A stretch of 13,495 bases of DNA from CADEED01 sp964444835. GTDB taxonomy: Bacteria; Pseudomonadota; Gammaproteobacteria; Steroidobacterales; Steroidobacteraceae. The DNA lies in assembly GCA_964444835.1 (NCBI GenBank), contig CAYUIT010000074.1:1-13495 (forward strand), given 5' to 3'. The notes below the pieces were generated by a model that worked only from the letters and a program-made list of their open reading frames with translations, did no database searches and was not told the origin of the DNA. Position 1 is the first letter of the stretch; every line of letters starts with the position of its first letter. Below are positions 1-7,009 of the stretch, piece by piece. Position numbers and translations under genes: made by a program.

Positions 1-1
1 T

Positions 2-24
2 CGTCACCTTTTGGAAGGGTGACG
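2..24. repeat. Perfect-arm inverted repeat (hairpin) at the left window edge
   Basis: The arms CGTCACC (2-8) and GGTGACG (18-24) are exact reverse complements. One G-U pair and two further A-T pairs extend the stem to about 10 bp around a three-base loop. No T-run follows on the plus strand, so it is not a textbook rho-independent terminator for plus-strand transcription. The minus-strand continuation lies outside the window and cannot be judged. It could be the end signal of an upstream gene, a protein-binding dyad, or part of a mobile-element end. Confidence 0.5.
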
Positions 25-170
25 TTGAAGCGGAAGTAGGCTTCTGAATCCCTGCTTTCAGCGAAGTGTGTAGCTTGGCGGCTTACCCACCCTTCGCAAG
101 TGCCTGACCTACCCGTCGCCCACTCTTTGCGGGCCTTGAGGCATCAACGGTAGCGTCGCAACTTGTCGCC

Positions 171-1412
171 ATGTCGAGCCGCGTCTTGTTTAAAGGTGTC
201 CAGGTTTTTGACGGGCTCGAGCGCTTGCCGGGCCTCTGCACTGTCGCAGTACAAGCTGAGCAGATCACGGCCATCGATCGCGGTGTGGTTGAGCCCGGTC
301 CAGACGATACTGTCGTCGACGGTCGCGGTGGTCTGCTGTTGCCCGGCTTTATCGATGCGCACTTTCACGCTGTCAGCGCTACGCTTGACGTGCCGCATCT
401 CGACACACTCGCGCCGTCATATTTGGCGGTAGACGCGGCGAAGCACCTTGCAGAAGCCCTGCAGCGCGGCTTCACAACCGTGCGCGATGCTGGCGGTGCA
501 GACGCTGGCTTGCGAAAAGCGATTGCAACCGGGCTCGCGCCGGGGCCTCGAATGAAGGTCTCAGGACACGCGCTTTCGCAAACCGGTGGGCATGGCGATC
601 TGCGCCCCGGTGAGGCTGCGCCGACTTGCGGTTGCGCCTACGTTGGCGCGCTGACTCGAGTCGAGGACGGTGCTGACAACGTAAGGCGCGCAGCGCGGGA
701 ACTGCTGCGGCAAGGCGTCGATCAATTGAAGTTATTCGTCTCTGGCGGCGTGTTGTCGCCAACGGATCCTTTATGGATGGATCAGTTTACAGACGAGGAG
801 ATTCGCGCTGCCGTCGAGGAGGCCGCAACGCGCCGCACTTACGTGATGGCGCACGCGCATACGGCAGCGGCCGCACAACGCTGTGCTCGACTCGGCGTGC
901 GATCGATTGAACACGGCACATTGATTGATGCGCCAGCAGCCACAGCAATCGCCGCGGCGGGTGCGTGGGTCGTCCCGACACTCGCGGTCATCGATCTTCT
1001 GAGGACTGATTCGATCGGACTACCGCAGGCAGCGCGCGAGAAGTTGGCATCGCTCGGAGACCGCGCGGCCGAGGCAGTGATGCATTGCGTAGCGGCCGGC
1101 GTGCGCTTGGCGTTTGGAACCGATCTATTCGGCGTGCTGCGCGACCGCCAGTGGCACGAGTTCAGTGCGCGCGCTCGCGTGCAACCTGTCGTCGATGTGC
1201 TGGCGAGCGCAACAGCGCACGGCGCTGCGCTCATTGGTATGAGCGACGAGCTCGGTCGAATCGCGCGCGGCTACCGCGCCGACCTGGTGCTACTCGACGG
1301 CGATCCGTTTACTGAAGCAGCCTTCTTTGCCGCGGGCTCGCAGAGAATTCGCGGTGTTTGGCAAGACGGTAAGCCGGTCTGGCGAGGGCCCGCATGGAGA
1401 GACGCAGCGTGA
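171..1412 (+). CDS. Metal-dependent amidohydrolase (imidazolonepropionase / Xaa-Pro dipeptidase-like)
   Basis: This 413-aa protein has the amidohydrolase-superfamily layout: a small N-terminal beta-sandwich part, a TIM-barrel core and a C-terminal sandwich return (GYRADLVLLDGDP, about 368-380). Visible metal-site residues are H64 and H66 in PGFIDAHFH, K187 in LKLFVSGG (probable carboxylated lysine), H228 in MAHAHT, H248 in SIEHGT and D318 in FGTDLFG. The TVRDAGG and SIEHGT motifs are typical of the group that includes imidazolonepropionase-like enzymes and the cytoplasmic dipeptidases/prolidases; length is normal. Relatives hydrolyse amide bonds in small cyclic or peptide substrates. There is no signal peptide, so it should act in the cytoplasm. 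The ATG at 171 is the first possible start in the frame. It lacks a clear Shine-Dalgarno, so translation may be weak or leaderless. Its stop overlaps the next gene, placing it first in a three-gene unit. Family assignment is firm; the exact substrate is unknown. Confidence 0.88.
   Translation: MSSRVLFKGVQVFDGLERLPGLCTVAVQAEQITAIDRGVVEPGPDDTVVDGRGGLLLPGFIDAHFHAVSATLDVPHLDTLAPSYLAVDAAKHLAEALQRGFTTVRDAGGADAGLRKAIATGLAPGPRMKVSGHALSQTGGHGDLRPGEAAPTCGCAYVGALTRVEDGADNVRRAARELLRQGVDQLKLFVSGGVLSPTDPLWMDQFTDEEIRAAVEEAATRRTYVMAHAHTAAAAQRCARLGVRSIEHGTLIDAPAATAIAAAGAWVVPTLAVIDLLRTDSIGLPQAAREKLASLGDRAAEAVMHCVAAGVRLAFGTDLFGVLRDRQWHEFSARARVQPVVDVLASATAHGAALIGMSDELGRIARGYRADLVLLDGDPFTEAAFFAAGSQRIRGVWQDGKPVWRGPAWRDAA
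1396..1401 (+). promoter_or_regulatory. Shine-Dalgarno GGAGAG that decides the start of the short HyuA-like gene
   Basis: GGAGAG lies seven bases before the GTG at 1409. That GTG shares four bases with the TGA stop of the upstream amidohydrolase (GTGA, 1409-1412). The in-frame ATG at 1394 overlaps this site itself and has no comparable ribosome-binding sequence before it. Confidence 0.6.
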
Positions 1413-2980
1413 CGAAGATCCCTTTGCGTATTGGTATCGATGTCGGCGGCACTAACACCGACGCCGTACTCATGTCGGGCAACGACGTATTGGCCGCGGT
1501 CAAACGACTAACTACGGCAGACGTTGGTAGCGGTGTCGTCGATGCAGTCAGTGCACTGCTCAGCGAGTCAGGCACGCCTGCAAGCAGCATTTCGAGTGTG
1601 ATGATTGGGACGACGCAGTTCATCAATGCTTTCGTGCAGCGCAAGGGCCTAGCGCGAATTGCCGCGCTCCGTGTCTCGCTGCCAAAGACAGATGGGGTGC
1701 CGCCGCTCGTGGGCTGGCCGGAAGATCTGCTCGCGGTGGTCGGCAAGGAATCCCATCTCGTAGGAGGGGGCAGTTACCACGACGGCAAAGACTACGCGCC
1801 GCTCGACGAAGCCGGCATCGCTTCGGCTGCGCGCGCCATCGGCCGTAAGGGCATAACAGCGATCGCAATCACGGCCAATTTTGCGCCTATTCGTCCGGAT
1901 CTCGAAGTGCGCGCAGCAGCGATCGTGCAACGTGAGCTACCCGATGCACGTATCACGCTCTCAGCGCAGGTGGGGGGCATTGGTTTGGTCGATCGCGAGA
2001 ATGCCGCGCTGATTAACGCCGCGCTCAGCGAAATGGGACAACGCGTCGTGTCCTCATTGCAGCAGGCCTTCCGCGATCTCCAGATTACCGCGCCCATTTT
2101 CATCAGCCAAAACGATGGCACGCTGATTTCGACAGCGTATGCCGCGCGCTACCCGATTTTCACGTGCTCCGCGGGGCCCACTAACAGCTTGCGCGGCGCT
2201 GCGTTTCTGACCGGACTGAAAGATGCGATCGTCGTCGATGTCGGTGGCACGACCACGGATCTGGGCTTCTTGGTGAATGGCTTTCCACGCGAGACGGCGA
2301 CCCCGCACAGCATTGGCGGCGTGCGCACCAACTTTCGTATGCCGGACGTGTTGTCCATCGCACTGGGCGGAGGCTCGCGTGTGCGCCTGTCGGCAGATGA
2401 AGTGAAACTCGGACCAGACTCGGTGGCGTTCGAATTAGCGACGCGCGCACGCATATTCGGTGGCAGCGAGCTGACGACGACGGACATCGCCGTTCGCACA
2501 GGTCAGTTGCAGCTTGGCGATGCGAGCAAAGTTCGAGACATCGATGAAGCGACAGCAAAGCGCGTGGTTGATGCGATTCACACCAGAGTCGAAGACGCGA
2601 TCGATCAGATCAAAGTCAACGCAGCGCCGGTGCCCGTGATTCTCGTCGGCGGTGGTAGCGTATTGCTGTCGCGCCCATTGCAAGGCTCTTCAGAAACACT
2701 GCGGCCCGCGCACGCGAGCGTGGCCAATGCTGTCGGAGCTGCGATCGCACTGGTGAGTGGTCGCGTCGACAAGTCCTACGATTTCAAGCTCCTGGGCCGC
2801 GAGGCGGCTCTCGAGCAAGCCCGCAACGAAGCGATCGAGGCGGCTGTTGCGGCGGGCGCGGATCGCGCTACGGTGGAAGTGGTCGATATTGTCGAACTAC
2901 CAAGTACCTACATGCAGACAGGTGGCACCAAAGTGAAAGTGCGCGCAGTGGGCGAACTCGCCGTTCGACAAGGGGTATAG
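1409..2980 (+). CDS. Hydantoinase/oxoprolinase family protein, short A-type (ATPase-fold) subunit
   Basis: From the GTG at 1409 the protein is 523 aa (528 from the ATG at 1394). It begins almost at once with the family's first phosphate-binding motif, IGIDVGGTNTDAV (D11 to D18). GTTQFINAFVQRKGLARIAA then matches the conserved Hydant_A_N segment. The second phosphate motif, VVDVGGTTTDLGF (D277 to T283), opens the Hydantoinase_A domain, and GGGSRVR follows. It is far shorter than classical HyuA or 5-oxoprolinase A subunits (about 690 aa, as in the second copy here) because it lacks the long C-terminal part. The family couples ATP cleavage to ring opening or carboxylation of amides and ketones. 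It overlaps the amidohydrolase by four bases and is followed four bases later by the DUF917 gene, a frequent partner of this short form. No B subunit adjoins it, so DUF917 probably takes the partner role. Substrate unknown. Confidence 0.87.
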   Translation: MTKIPLRIGIDVGGTNTDAVLMSGNDVLAAVKRLTTADVGSGVVDAVSALLSESGTPASSISSVMIGTTQFINAFVQRKGLARIAALRVSLPKTDGVPPLVGWPEDLLAVVGKESHLVGGGSYHDGKDYAPLDEAGIASAARAIGRKGITAIAITANFAPIRPDLEVRAAAIVQRELPDARITLSAQVGGIGLVDRENAALINAALSEMGQRVVSSLQQAFRDLQITAPIFISQNDGTLISTAYAARYPIFTCSAGPTNSLRGAAFLTGLKDAIVVDVGGTTTDLGFLVNGFPRETATPHSIGGVRTNFRMPDVLSIALGGGSRVRLSADEVKLGPDSVAFELATRARIFGGSELTTTDIAVRTGQLQLGDASKVRDIDEATAKRVVDAIHTRVEDAIDQIKVNAAPVPVILVGGGSVLLSRPLQGSSETLRPAHASVANAVGAAIALVSGRVDKSYDFKLLGREAALEQARNEAIEAAVAAGADRATVEVVDIVELPSTYMQTGGTKVKVRAVGELAVRQGV

Positions 2981-2984
2981 ACAA

Positions 2985-4085
2985 ATGCGAGTGACCACGA
3001 TCGAGCAGGTGCGGGATATGGCGCGTGGCGCTGTGTTTCTCGGGGCGGGCGGCGGTGGCGATCCCTACGTTGGCGAACTGTTTCTGCTGCAACAGCTCGA
3101 AGCGGGCCGCACAGTAAACGTCGTTCCCGCGGCAGACGTCGCCGACGATGCCTTTGTATTGTCAATCGCAGGTGTTGGCGCACCGACTGTGCTCGTCGAG
3201 CATCTTGTTAGTGAGAAGACCTTGGTCGAGCTACTCGCGCGCAGCGAGAAGCACTATGGCCGAAAAGTGGATGCGCTCATCAGCGCCGAAATCGGAGGTG
3301 TGAATTCCATGTTTCCGCTTGCGCTCGGCGCGCGCAGCGGGCTACCGGTCGTGGATGCCGATGGGATGGGGCGTGCATTCCCGCATATCGAGATGACGAC
3401 GTTCAGCGTGTATGGTTGCAAAGCCACGCCTTGTTTGCTGATGGATGACTCCGGTAACTCTGCATTCTTCGAGACCACGAACGACCGGCTGGCCGAGGAT
3501 GTCATCCGCGGCGTTGTTGCCAATTTGGGTGCGATGGCTTTCGCGAGCTTGTATCCCATGACCGGCGCGCAAGTGAAAGCGCATGCAGTACACGGCACGA
3601 TTTCGCAGACTCTCGATATCGGTCGCAAGATTCGCATGGCTCGGAGCGGTACGGCGGATCCGGTGCAAACTCTGATTGCGGCTTTGCAGGACCCAGTTGT
3701 GGGGAGACATGCGCGCCTGCTATTCGATGGCAAGATCACAGACGTCACTCACGAGACAAGGGACGGCTGGCATTGGGGGCATGTCACGTTGAGCGGCGGT
3801 GCAGCCGGTCGTGATGTATTCACGATCGATATTCAGAACGAGTATTTGGTCGCAAGGCTAAACGGCAAGACTGTCACGATCGTTCCTGATCTGCTCGCGG
3901 TGCTAGACCGAGAGTCTGCCGAGCCGCTGACGGGCGAGATGCTGGCCTACGGCCAGCGAGTGCGCATTGTGGGTTACGCCGCGGCGCCGATCATGCGACG
4001 GCCAGAGTGTTTGAAGGTGTTTGGACCGCGACTGTTCGGTATCGACGAAGATTTCGTCCCTGTCGAGCAACTGGTGGCGAGCTGA
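2985..4085 (+). CDS. DUF917 family protein (S-methyl-thiohydantoin desulfurase-like)
   Basis: This 366-aa protein starts with the Gly-rich FLGAGGGGDPYVGE segment (about 18-31), the hallmark of the N-terminal half of the DUF917 family. EIGGVNS follows near residue 104, then DADGMGRAFPHIEM (D124, D126, H134, E136) and FSVYG, all family signatures. The C-terminal half (about 180-366) is the second DUF917 domain. As I recall, Pfam now names the family after S-methyl thiohydantoin desulfurase, an enzyme that removes sulfur from a thiohydantoin ring in ergothioneine-type breakdown. Most members remain uncharacterised. AGGGG at 2971-2975 sits nine bases before the ATG as Shine-Dalgarno, and the gap from the preceding HyuA-like gene is only four bases. 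In fungi and some microbes the two domains occur fused, in this same order, so a complex is likely. Neither an ergothionase nor a urocanase-like gene is present in this window, so a standard ergothioneine route is not supported. Confidence 0.85.
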   Translation: MRVTTIEQVRDMARGAVFLGAGGGGDPYVGELFLLQQLEAGRTVNVVPAADVADDAFVLSIAGVGAPTVLVEHLVSEKTLVELLARSEKHYGRKVDALISAEIGGVNSMFPLALGARSGLPVVDADGMGRAFPHIEMTTFSVYGCKATPCLLMDDSGNSAFFETTNDRLAEDVIRGVVANLGAMAFASLYPMTGAQVKAHAVHGTISQTLDIGRKIRMARSGTADPVQTLIAALQDPVVGRHARLLFDGKITDVTHETRDGWHWGHVTLSGGAAGRDVFTIDIQNEYLVARLNGKTVTIVPDLLAVLDRESAEPLTGEMLAYGQRVRIVGYAAAPIMRRPECLKVFGPRLFGIDEDFVPVEQLVAS

Positions 4086-4131
4086 TGCGGATAGCGTGGT
4101 AGCGCAAGGCTGGCCTTGACGCACCATCGTG

Positions 4132-4137
4132 TATTCT
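4132..4137 (+). promoter_or_regulatory. Possible -10 element (TATTCT) for a leaderless regulator transcript
   Basis: TATTCT ends seven bases before the GTG start at 4145, so transcription from it would begin at or next to the start codon. No Shine-Dalgarno precedes this GTG, which fits a leaderless message. A TTGACG at 4116-4121 is only ten bases upstream, too close to serve as a standard -35 element. The call is therefore weak. Confidence 0.25.
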
Positions 4138-4144
4138 CCCTTGC

Positions 4145-6865
4145 GTGAACTCGCGAACTACGCCTGTCGACATTACCGGTGCGGAACTTGCCGATTCACT
4201 CCTACTTACTAAGCTCGCGCCTCCGCAAGCGCCCCTTGCCGAGATTGATCGCGAGGCGCTTCTCGACCGCCTCGAGAAAGGTCGTCGCGGCGCGCTCACG
4301 CTGGTTGTCGCCGCCGCAGGCTATGGCAAGACAACGCTGTTAGCGCAGTGGCGCACACGCCTGATCGCTCAGGGGGCGATCGTGGGTTGGCTCACGCTCG
4401 ATGACAACGACGCCAATCCCAATCAACTGTTGTCCTTTGCGGCTAGCGCGTTGGTGGCTGGCGGGGCTGCCCTTGGACAGGTCGAAATGGCATCGGCTAA
4501 AGGCTTCGCCGATGTACCGCCGCGCGCCGCGTTGGCTGCCTTGCTCGCGGCGCTCACGAATGAGGTGCGCTCCGTCGTATTGATACTTGATGACTACCAT
4601 CGCGTTCAGAGCGGTGAGATGGATCGTCTTTTGGACGCTTTGCTCGCGCATCGGCCAGCGTGCTTGCATGTCGTGATCGCGAGTCGTTCACGCCCCGATA
4701 TAGCAATCGCAAGTTTGCGCGCACAGGGGCAGGCACAAGAAATCGGGGCGGCAGCTCTGCGGTTCTCGGCGGCAGAGGCGCGCGCGCTATTCTCGACATC
4801 GTTGACGGACGCAGATCTGTCGCGCTTGACGGAGCGCACCGAGGGATGGGTGGTTGCGCTGCAGCTCGCGCGCCTTTGGCTGAGCGAGGCGCCGACCAGC
4901 GCCGCAGCGCTGGATCGTTTCTCGGGTCGCACGAAGGAGATGGCGGAGTACCTCGCCGAGCAAGTACTCGCAAATCTGCCGCAGCAAACTCAGCGCTTTT
5001 TGACTGAGACCGCACCTCTCGAGCAGTTCAACTGGGAGTTAGCCAACGCGGTTTGTGGACGGACCGACAGCGCGGCGCTGCTCGAACAGCTGAGTCGGCT
5101 AACTTCTTTGTTAGTGCCTCTGGACAGTGATCGACAGTGGTATCGCTATCATCACTTGTTCGGCGACTACCTCTCTGACTTGCTGCGGCGAACGGATTCC
5201 ACGCGGCTCGCCGAGGTCTGTTCGATTGCATCTCGCTGGCATGAGGAGCGTGGGTCGCTTGTCGAGGCCGTACGTTATGCGCGCCTAGCAAGCGATGATG
5301 AGCGCGCAGCACGCTTGATCGAGGACGCCGGTGGTTGGGAGATGATATTGCTCGGCGGCATCAGTCGCATGCGCACGCTGCTGAACTTCCTGTCGGCCGC
5401 GGCATTGCGCGCGCACCCGCGTCTGCAAGTCGCACGTGTATATCTGATGGTGAAAGATGGCGAAGTCGCAGCAGCATCCGCGCTGATGCAAGAAACGCGT
5501 GCATCGGTCCGTGCTTCGCAAGCGCGCGACGCAGCTCTCGAGCGGGACATGTTGCTGATGGGTTCTCTGCTCGATGTGTATCAGGATCGCTTCGAGGCTT
5601 GGCCGACGCTTGCCGAGTTAGATGCGCAAGCGCGGCTGATGCCAGAGAACGATCACATGGCTTTTGCGGTCTTGGAGAGCATTCGCGCAGTGCTCGCACT
5701 CAACCTCGGCGATCTGCATGAGGTGCGTGCATCAGCGGTCGCCGCAATTCGCTATATGCGAGCTGTCGGCTCGGTGCTCGGCCGCAACTATTGTCTGCTG
5801 CATTTGGGCCAAGCGCAGGAGCTGGGTGGGAGGCTGCGTGAGGCTGTAGCCGTGTACCGCGAAGCGTTGGCGACAGCGGAGGACAACTTCGGTTCCGACA
5901 GCGGATTGAAGGCACTGTCCGACGTCCTGTTAGCGAGCGCCTTGTATGCGCGGGGCGAGCTCGTCGACGCGGAGCGGCACCTGCTGGCGTCGCTAGAGCA
6001 TGTTGAAAGCTACGACGGCTGGTACGGTGTTTACGCGAGCGCATATCGAACGCTGGTAAGGCTCGCGATGGCCCGAGGCGATGTCGTCGGTGCGCGAGAT
6101 GCGATTGCGCGAGGGGAGCGAACGGCAATCGCTCGCGGTTTGCCGCGGCTGACGGCCATGTTACGGCCCCTCAGTTTGCAGGTTGCGCTCGCGGCTGGGC
6201 ATACACCCGAATCACGACTGCTGTCGCAGGTCGAAGCGGAGTGGTCGCGCGGCGATGAGAGCCATGCAAGTTGGTACGCGGAGTTGCCCGCGCGCATCGC
6301 GCTCGCGCTCAATCACCTGCGGCTCGGGCGGCCGGTGCAAGCACGGGAAAGTCTGGGCGATCTCCTCGAGCGCTGCCGTGCCGCTGGGCGCGACGCGCAT
6401 GTGCTGGAGCTCTCGTTGGTCATGCTCGTGATTCGCCATGCCGCCGGAGATGTCGACGGTGCCGCGCGCGAACTACTGAATCTACTGCCGCCGGCTATCG
6501 CGGAGAATAGCCGTCGCGTGTTCATCGACTTAGGGCAGTGGTTAGTGCCGATCCTGCAGCGTGCCGCGCGCTTGAGTCGCGAGGAGGTGCTCGGTAGCCT
6601 AACAAGCGAGTTCTTGGGTGGATTGCTCGATGAGATGCGGCTCGCGGACGGGCGTGGCGACGACGGTGCCACGCCGCTGTTTAGTCGGCGCGAGCACGAG
6701 GTGCTAGTCGAATTGGCTCACGGCCTCTCGAACAAGGAAATTGCGCGCGCGCTCAACTTGACTGAAAACACCGTCAAGTTCCATCTGAAGAGCATTTTCT
6801 CGAAGCTTGAAGTCGACCGTCGATCGCAAGCGATCGCTGTTGCGCAGGCGCGACGGTTGATTTAG
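4145..6865 (+). CDS. MalT-like LuxR-family transcriptional regulator (STAND ATPase)
   Basis: At 906 aa this matches the usual size of MalT-type regulators (about 900 aa). The N-terminus carries LLLTKLAPP and a VDREALL-like segment, then a Walker A motif AAAGYGKTT (about 56-64) and a Walker B motif VVLILDDYH (144-152). YRYHHLFGDYL, a hallmark of this group, follows the NTPase core. A long helical, TPR-like region (about 390-800) is where family members bind their inducer. The last 63 residues form a LuxR-type helix-turn-helix (SRREHEVLVELAHGLSNKEI, then TENTVKFHLKSIFSKLEV). Such proteins are inactive monomers that oligomerise on DNA when both ATP and a small-molecule inducer bind. The start is GTG without a Shine-Dalgarno, 59 bases after the DUF917 stop. 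Sitting between two catabolic blocks in the same orientation, it is the obvious candidate to control one or both. The inducer is unknown, probably the transported substrate or an intermediate. Confidence 0.92.
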   Translation: MNSRTTPVDITGAELADSLLLTKLAPPQAPLAEIDREALLDRLEKGRRGALTLVVAAAGYGKTTLLAQWRTRLIAQGAIVGWLTLDDNDANPNQLLSFAASALVAGGAALGQVEMASAKGFADVPPRAALAALLAALTNEVRSVVLILDDYHRVQSGEMDRLLDALLAHRPACLHVVIASRSRPDIAIASLRAQGQAQEIGAAALRFSAAEARALFSTSLTDADLSRLTERTEGWVVALQLARLWLSEAPTSAAALDRFSGRTKEMAEYLAEQVLANLPQQTQRFLTETAPLEQFNWELANAVCGRTDSAALLEQLSRLTSLLVPLDSDRQWYRYHHLFGDYLSDLLRRTDSTRLAEVCSIASRWHEERGSLVEAVRYARLASDDERAARLIEDAGGWEMILLGGISRMRTLLNFLSAAALRAHPRLQVARVYLMVKDGEVAAASALMQETRASVRASQARDAALERDMLLMGSLLDVYQDRFEAWPTLAELDAQARLMPENDHMAFAVLESIRAVLALNLGDLHEVRASAVAAIRYMRAVGSVLGRNYCLLHLGQAQELGGRLREAVAVYREALATAEDNFGSDSGLKALSDVLLASALYARGELVDAERHLLASLEHVESYDGWYGVYASAYRTLVRLAMARGDVVGARDAIARGERTAIARGLPRLTAMLRPLSLQVALAAGHTPESRLLSQVEAEWSRGDESHASWYAELPARIALALNHLRLGRPVQARESLGDLLERCRAAGRDAHVLELSLVMLVIRHAAGDVDGAARELLNLLPPAIAENSRRVFIDLGQWLVPILQRAARLSREEVLGSLTSEFLGGLLDEMRLADGRGDDGATPLFSRREHEVLVELAHGLSNKEIARALNLTENTVKFHLKSIFSKLEVDRRSQAIAVAQARRLI

Positions 6866-6870
6866 CGCGT

Positions 6871-6888
6871 CCTACCCGATCGGGTAGG
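6871..6888. promoter_or_regulatory. Perfect 18-bp palindrome between regulator and receptor genes
   Basis: CCTACCCGATCGGGTAGG is identical to its own reverse complement. It starts five bases after the stop of the MalT-like gene and lies about 120 bp before the receptor ATG. It could be a terminator stem (7 bp with a GATC loop), though only TTT follows rather than a long T-run. It could equally be an operator for a dimeric regulator, such as the adjacent LuxR-type protein. Symmetry is certain; function is inferred. Confidence 0.55.
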
Positions 6889-6904
6889 TTTCGTTCTCCG
6901 AAAC
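6888..6904. repeat. Second inverted repeat adjoining the palindrome
   Basis: GTTTCG (6888-6893) and CGAAAC (6899-6904) are exact reverse complements separated by five bases. The repeat shares G6888 with the end of the 18-bp palindrome, so two dyads lie back to back in the receptor's upstream region. They could form tandem hairpins in RNA or two protein-binding sites. Confidence 0.4.
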
Positions 6905-6998
6905 GCGTCTCTGCCACCCGTTTTCCACAGATCACCACTCCCCGCGAGTGTTGCGACCGCGCGTCGCCATAGTTGACGATCCAGCACAGATTGCCGCT

Positions 6999-7003
6999 GG
7001 AGG
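6999..7003 (+). promoter_or_regulatory. Strong Shine-Dalgarno (GGAGG) of the TonB-dependent receptor
   Basis: GGAGG lies six bases before the ATG at 7010. It is the best ribosome-binding site in the window and suggests the receptor is the most strongly translated gene of its block. I could not find a convincing -35/-10 pair in 6905-6998. Confidence 0.6.
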
Positions 7004-7009
7004 ATTCTT

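Noticed and set aside
171..4085. Histidine (hut) or ergothioneine degradation operon
   Set aside because: The amidohydrolase and DUF917 are suggestive, but no urocanase, histidine lyase, ergothionase or formiminoglutamase is seen.
4101..4120. AAGGCTGGCCTT hairpin as a terminator after the DUF917 gene
   Set aside because: The stem is very short and no T-run follows.
4116..4137. TTGACG plus TATTCT as a standard -35/-10 promoter
   Set aside because: The spacing is ten bases, well short of the usual 16-18.
6973..6978. TTGACG before the receptor as a -35 element
   Set aside because: No acceptable -10 hexamer lies at the right distance, and the expected position overlaps the ribosome-binding site.
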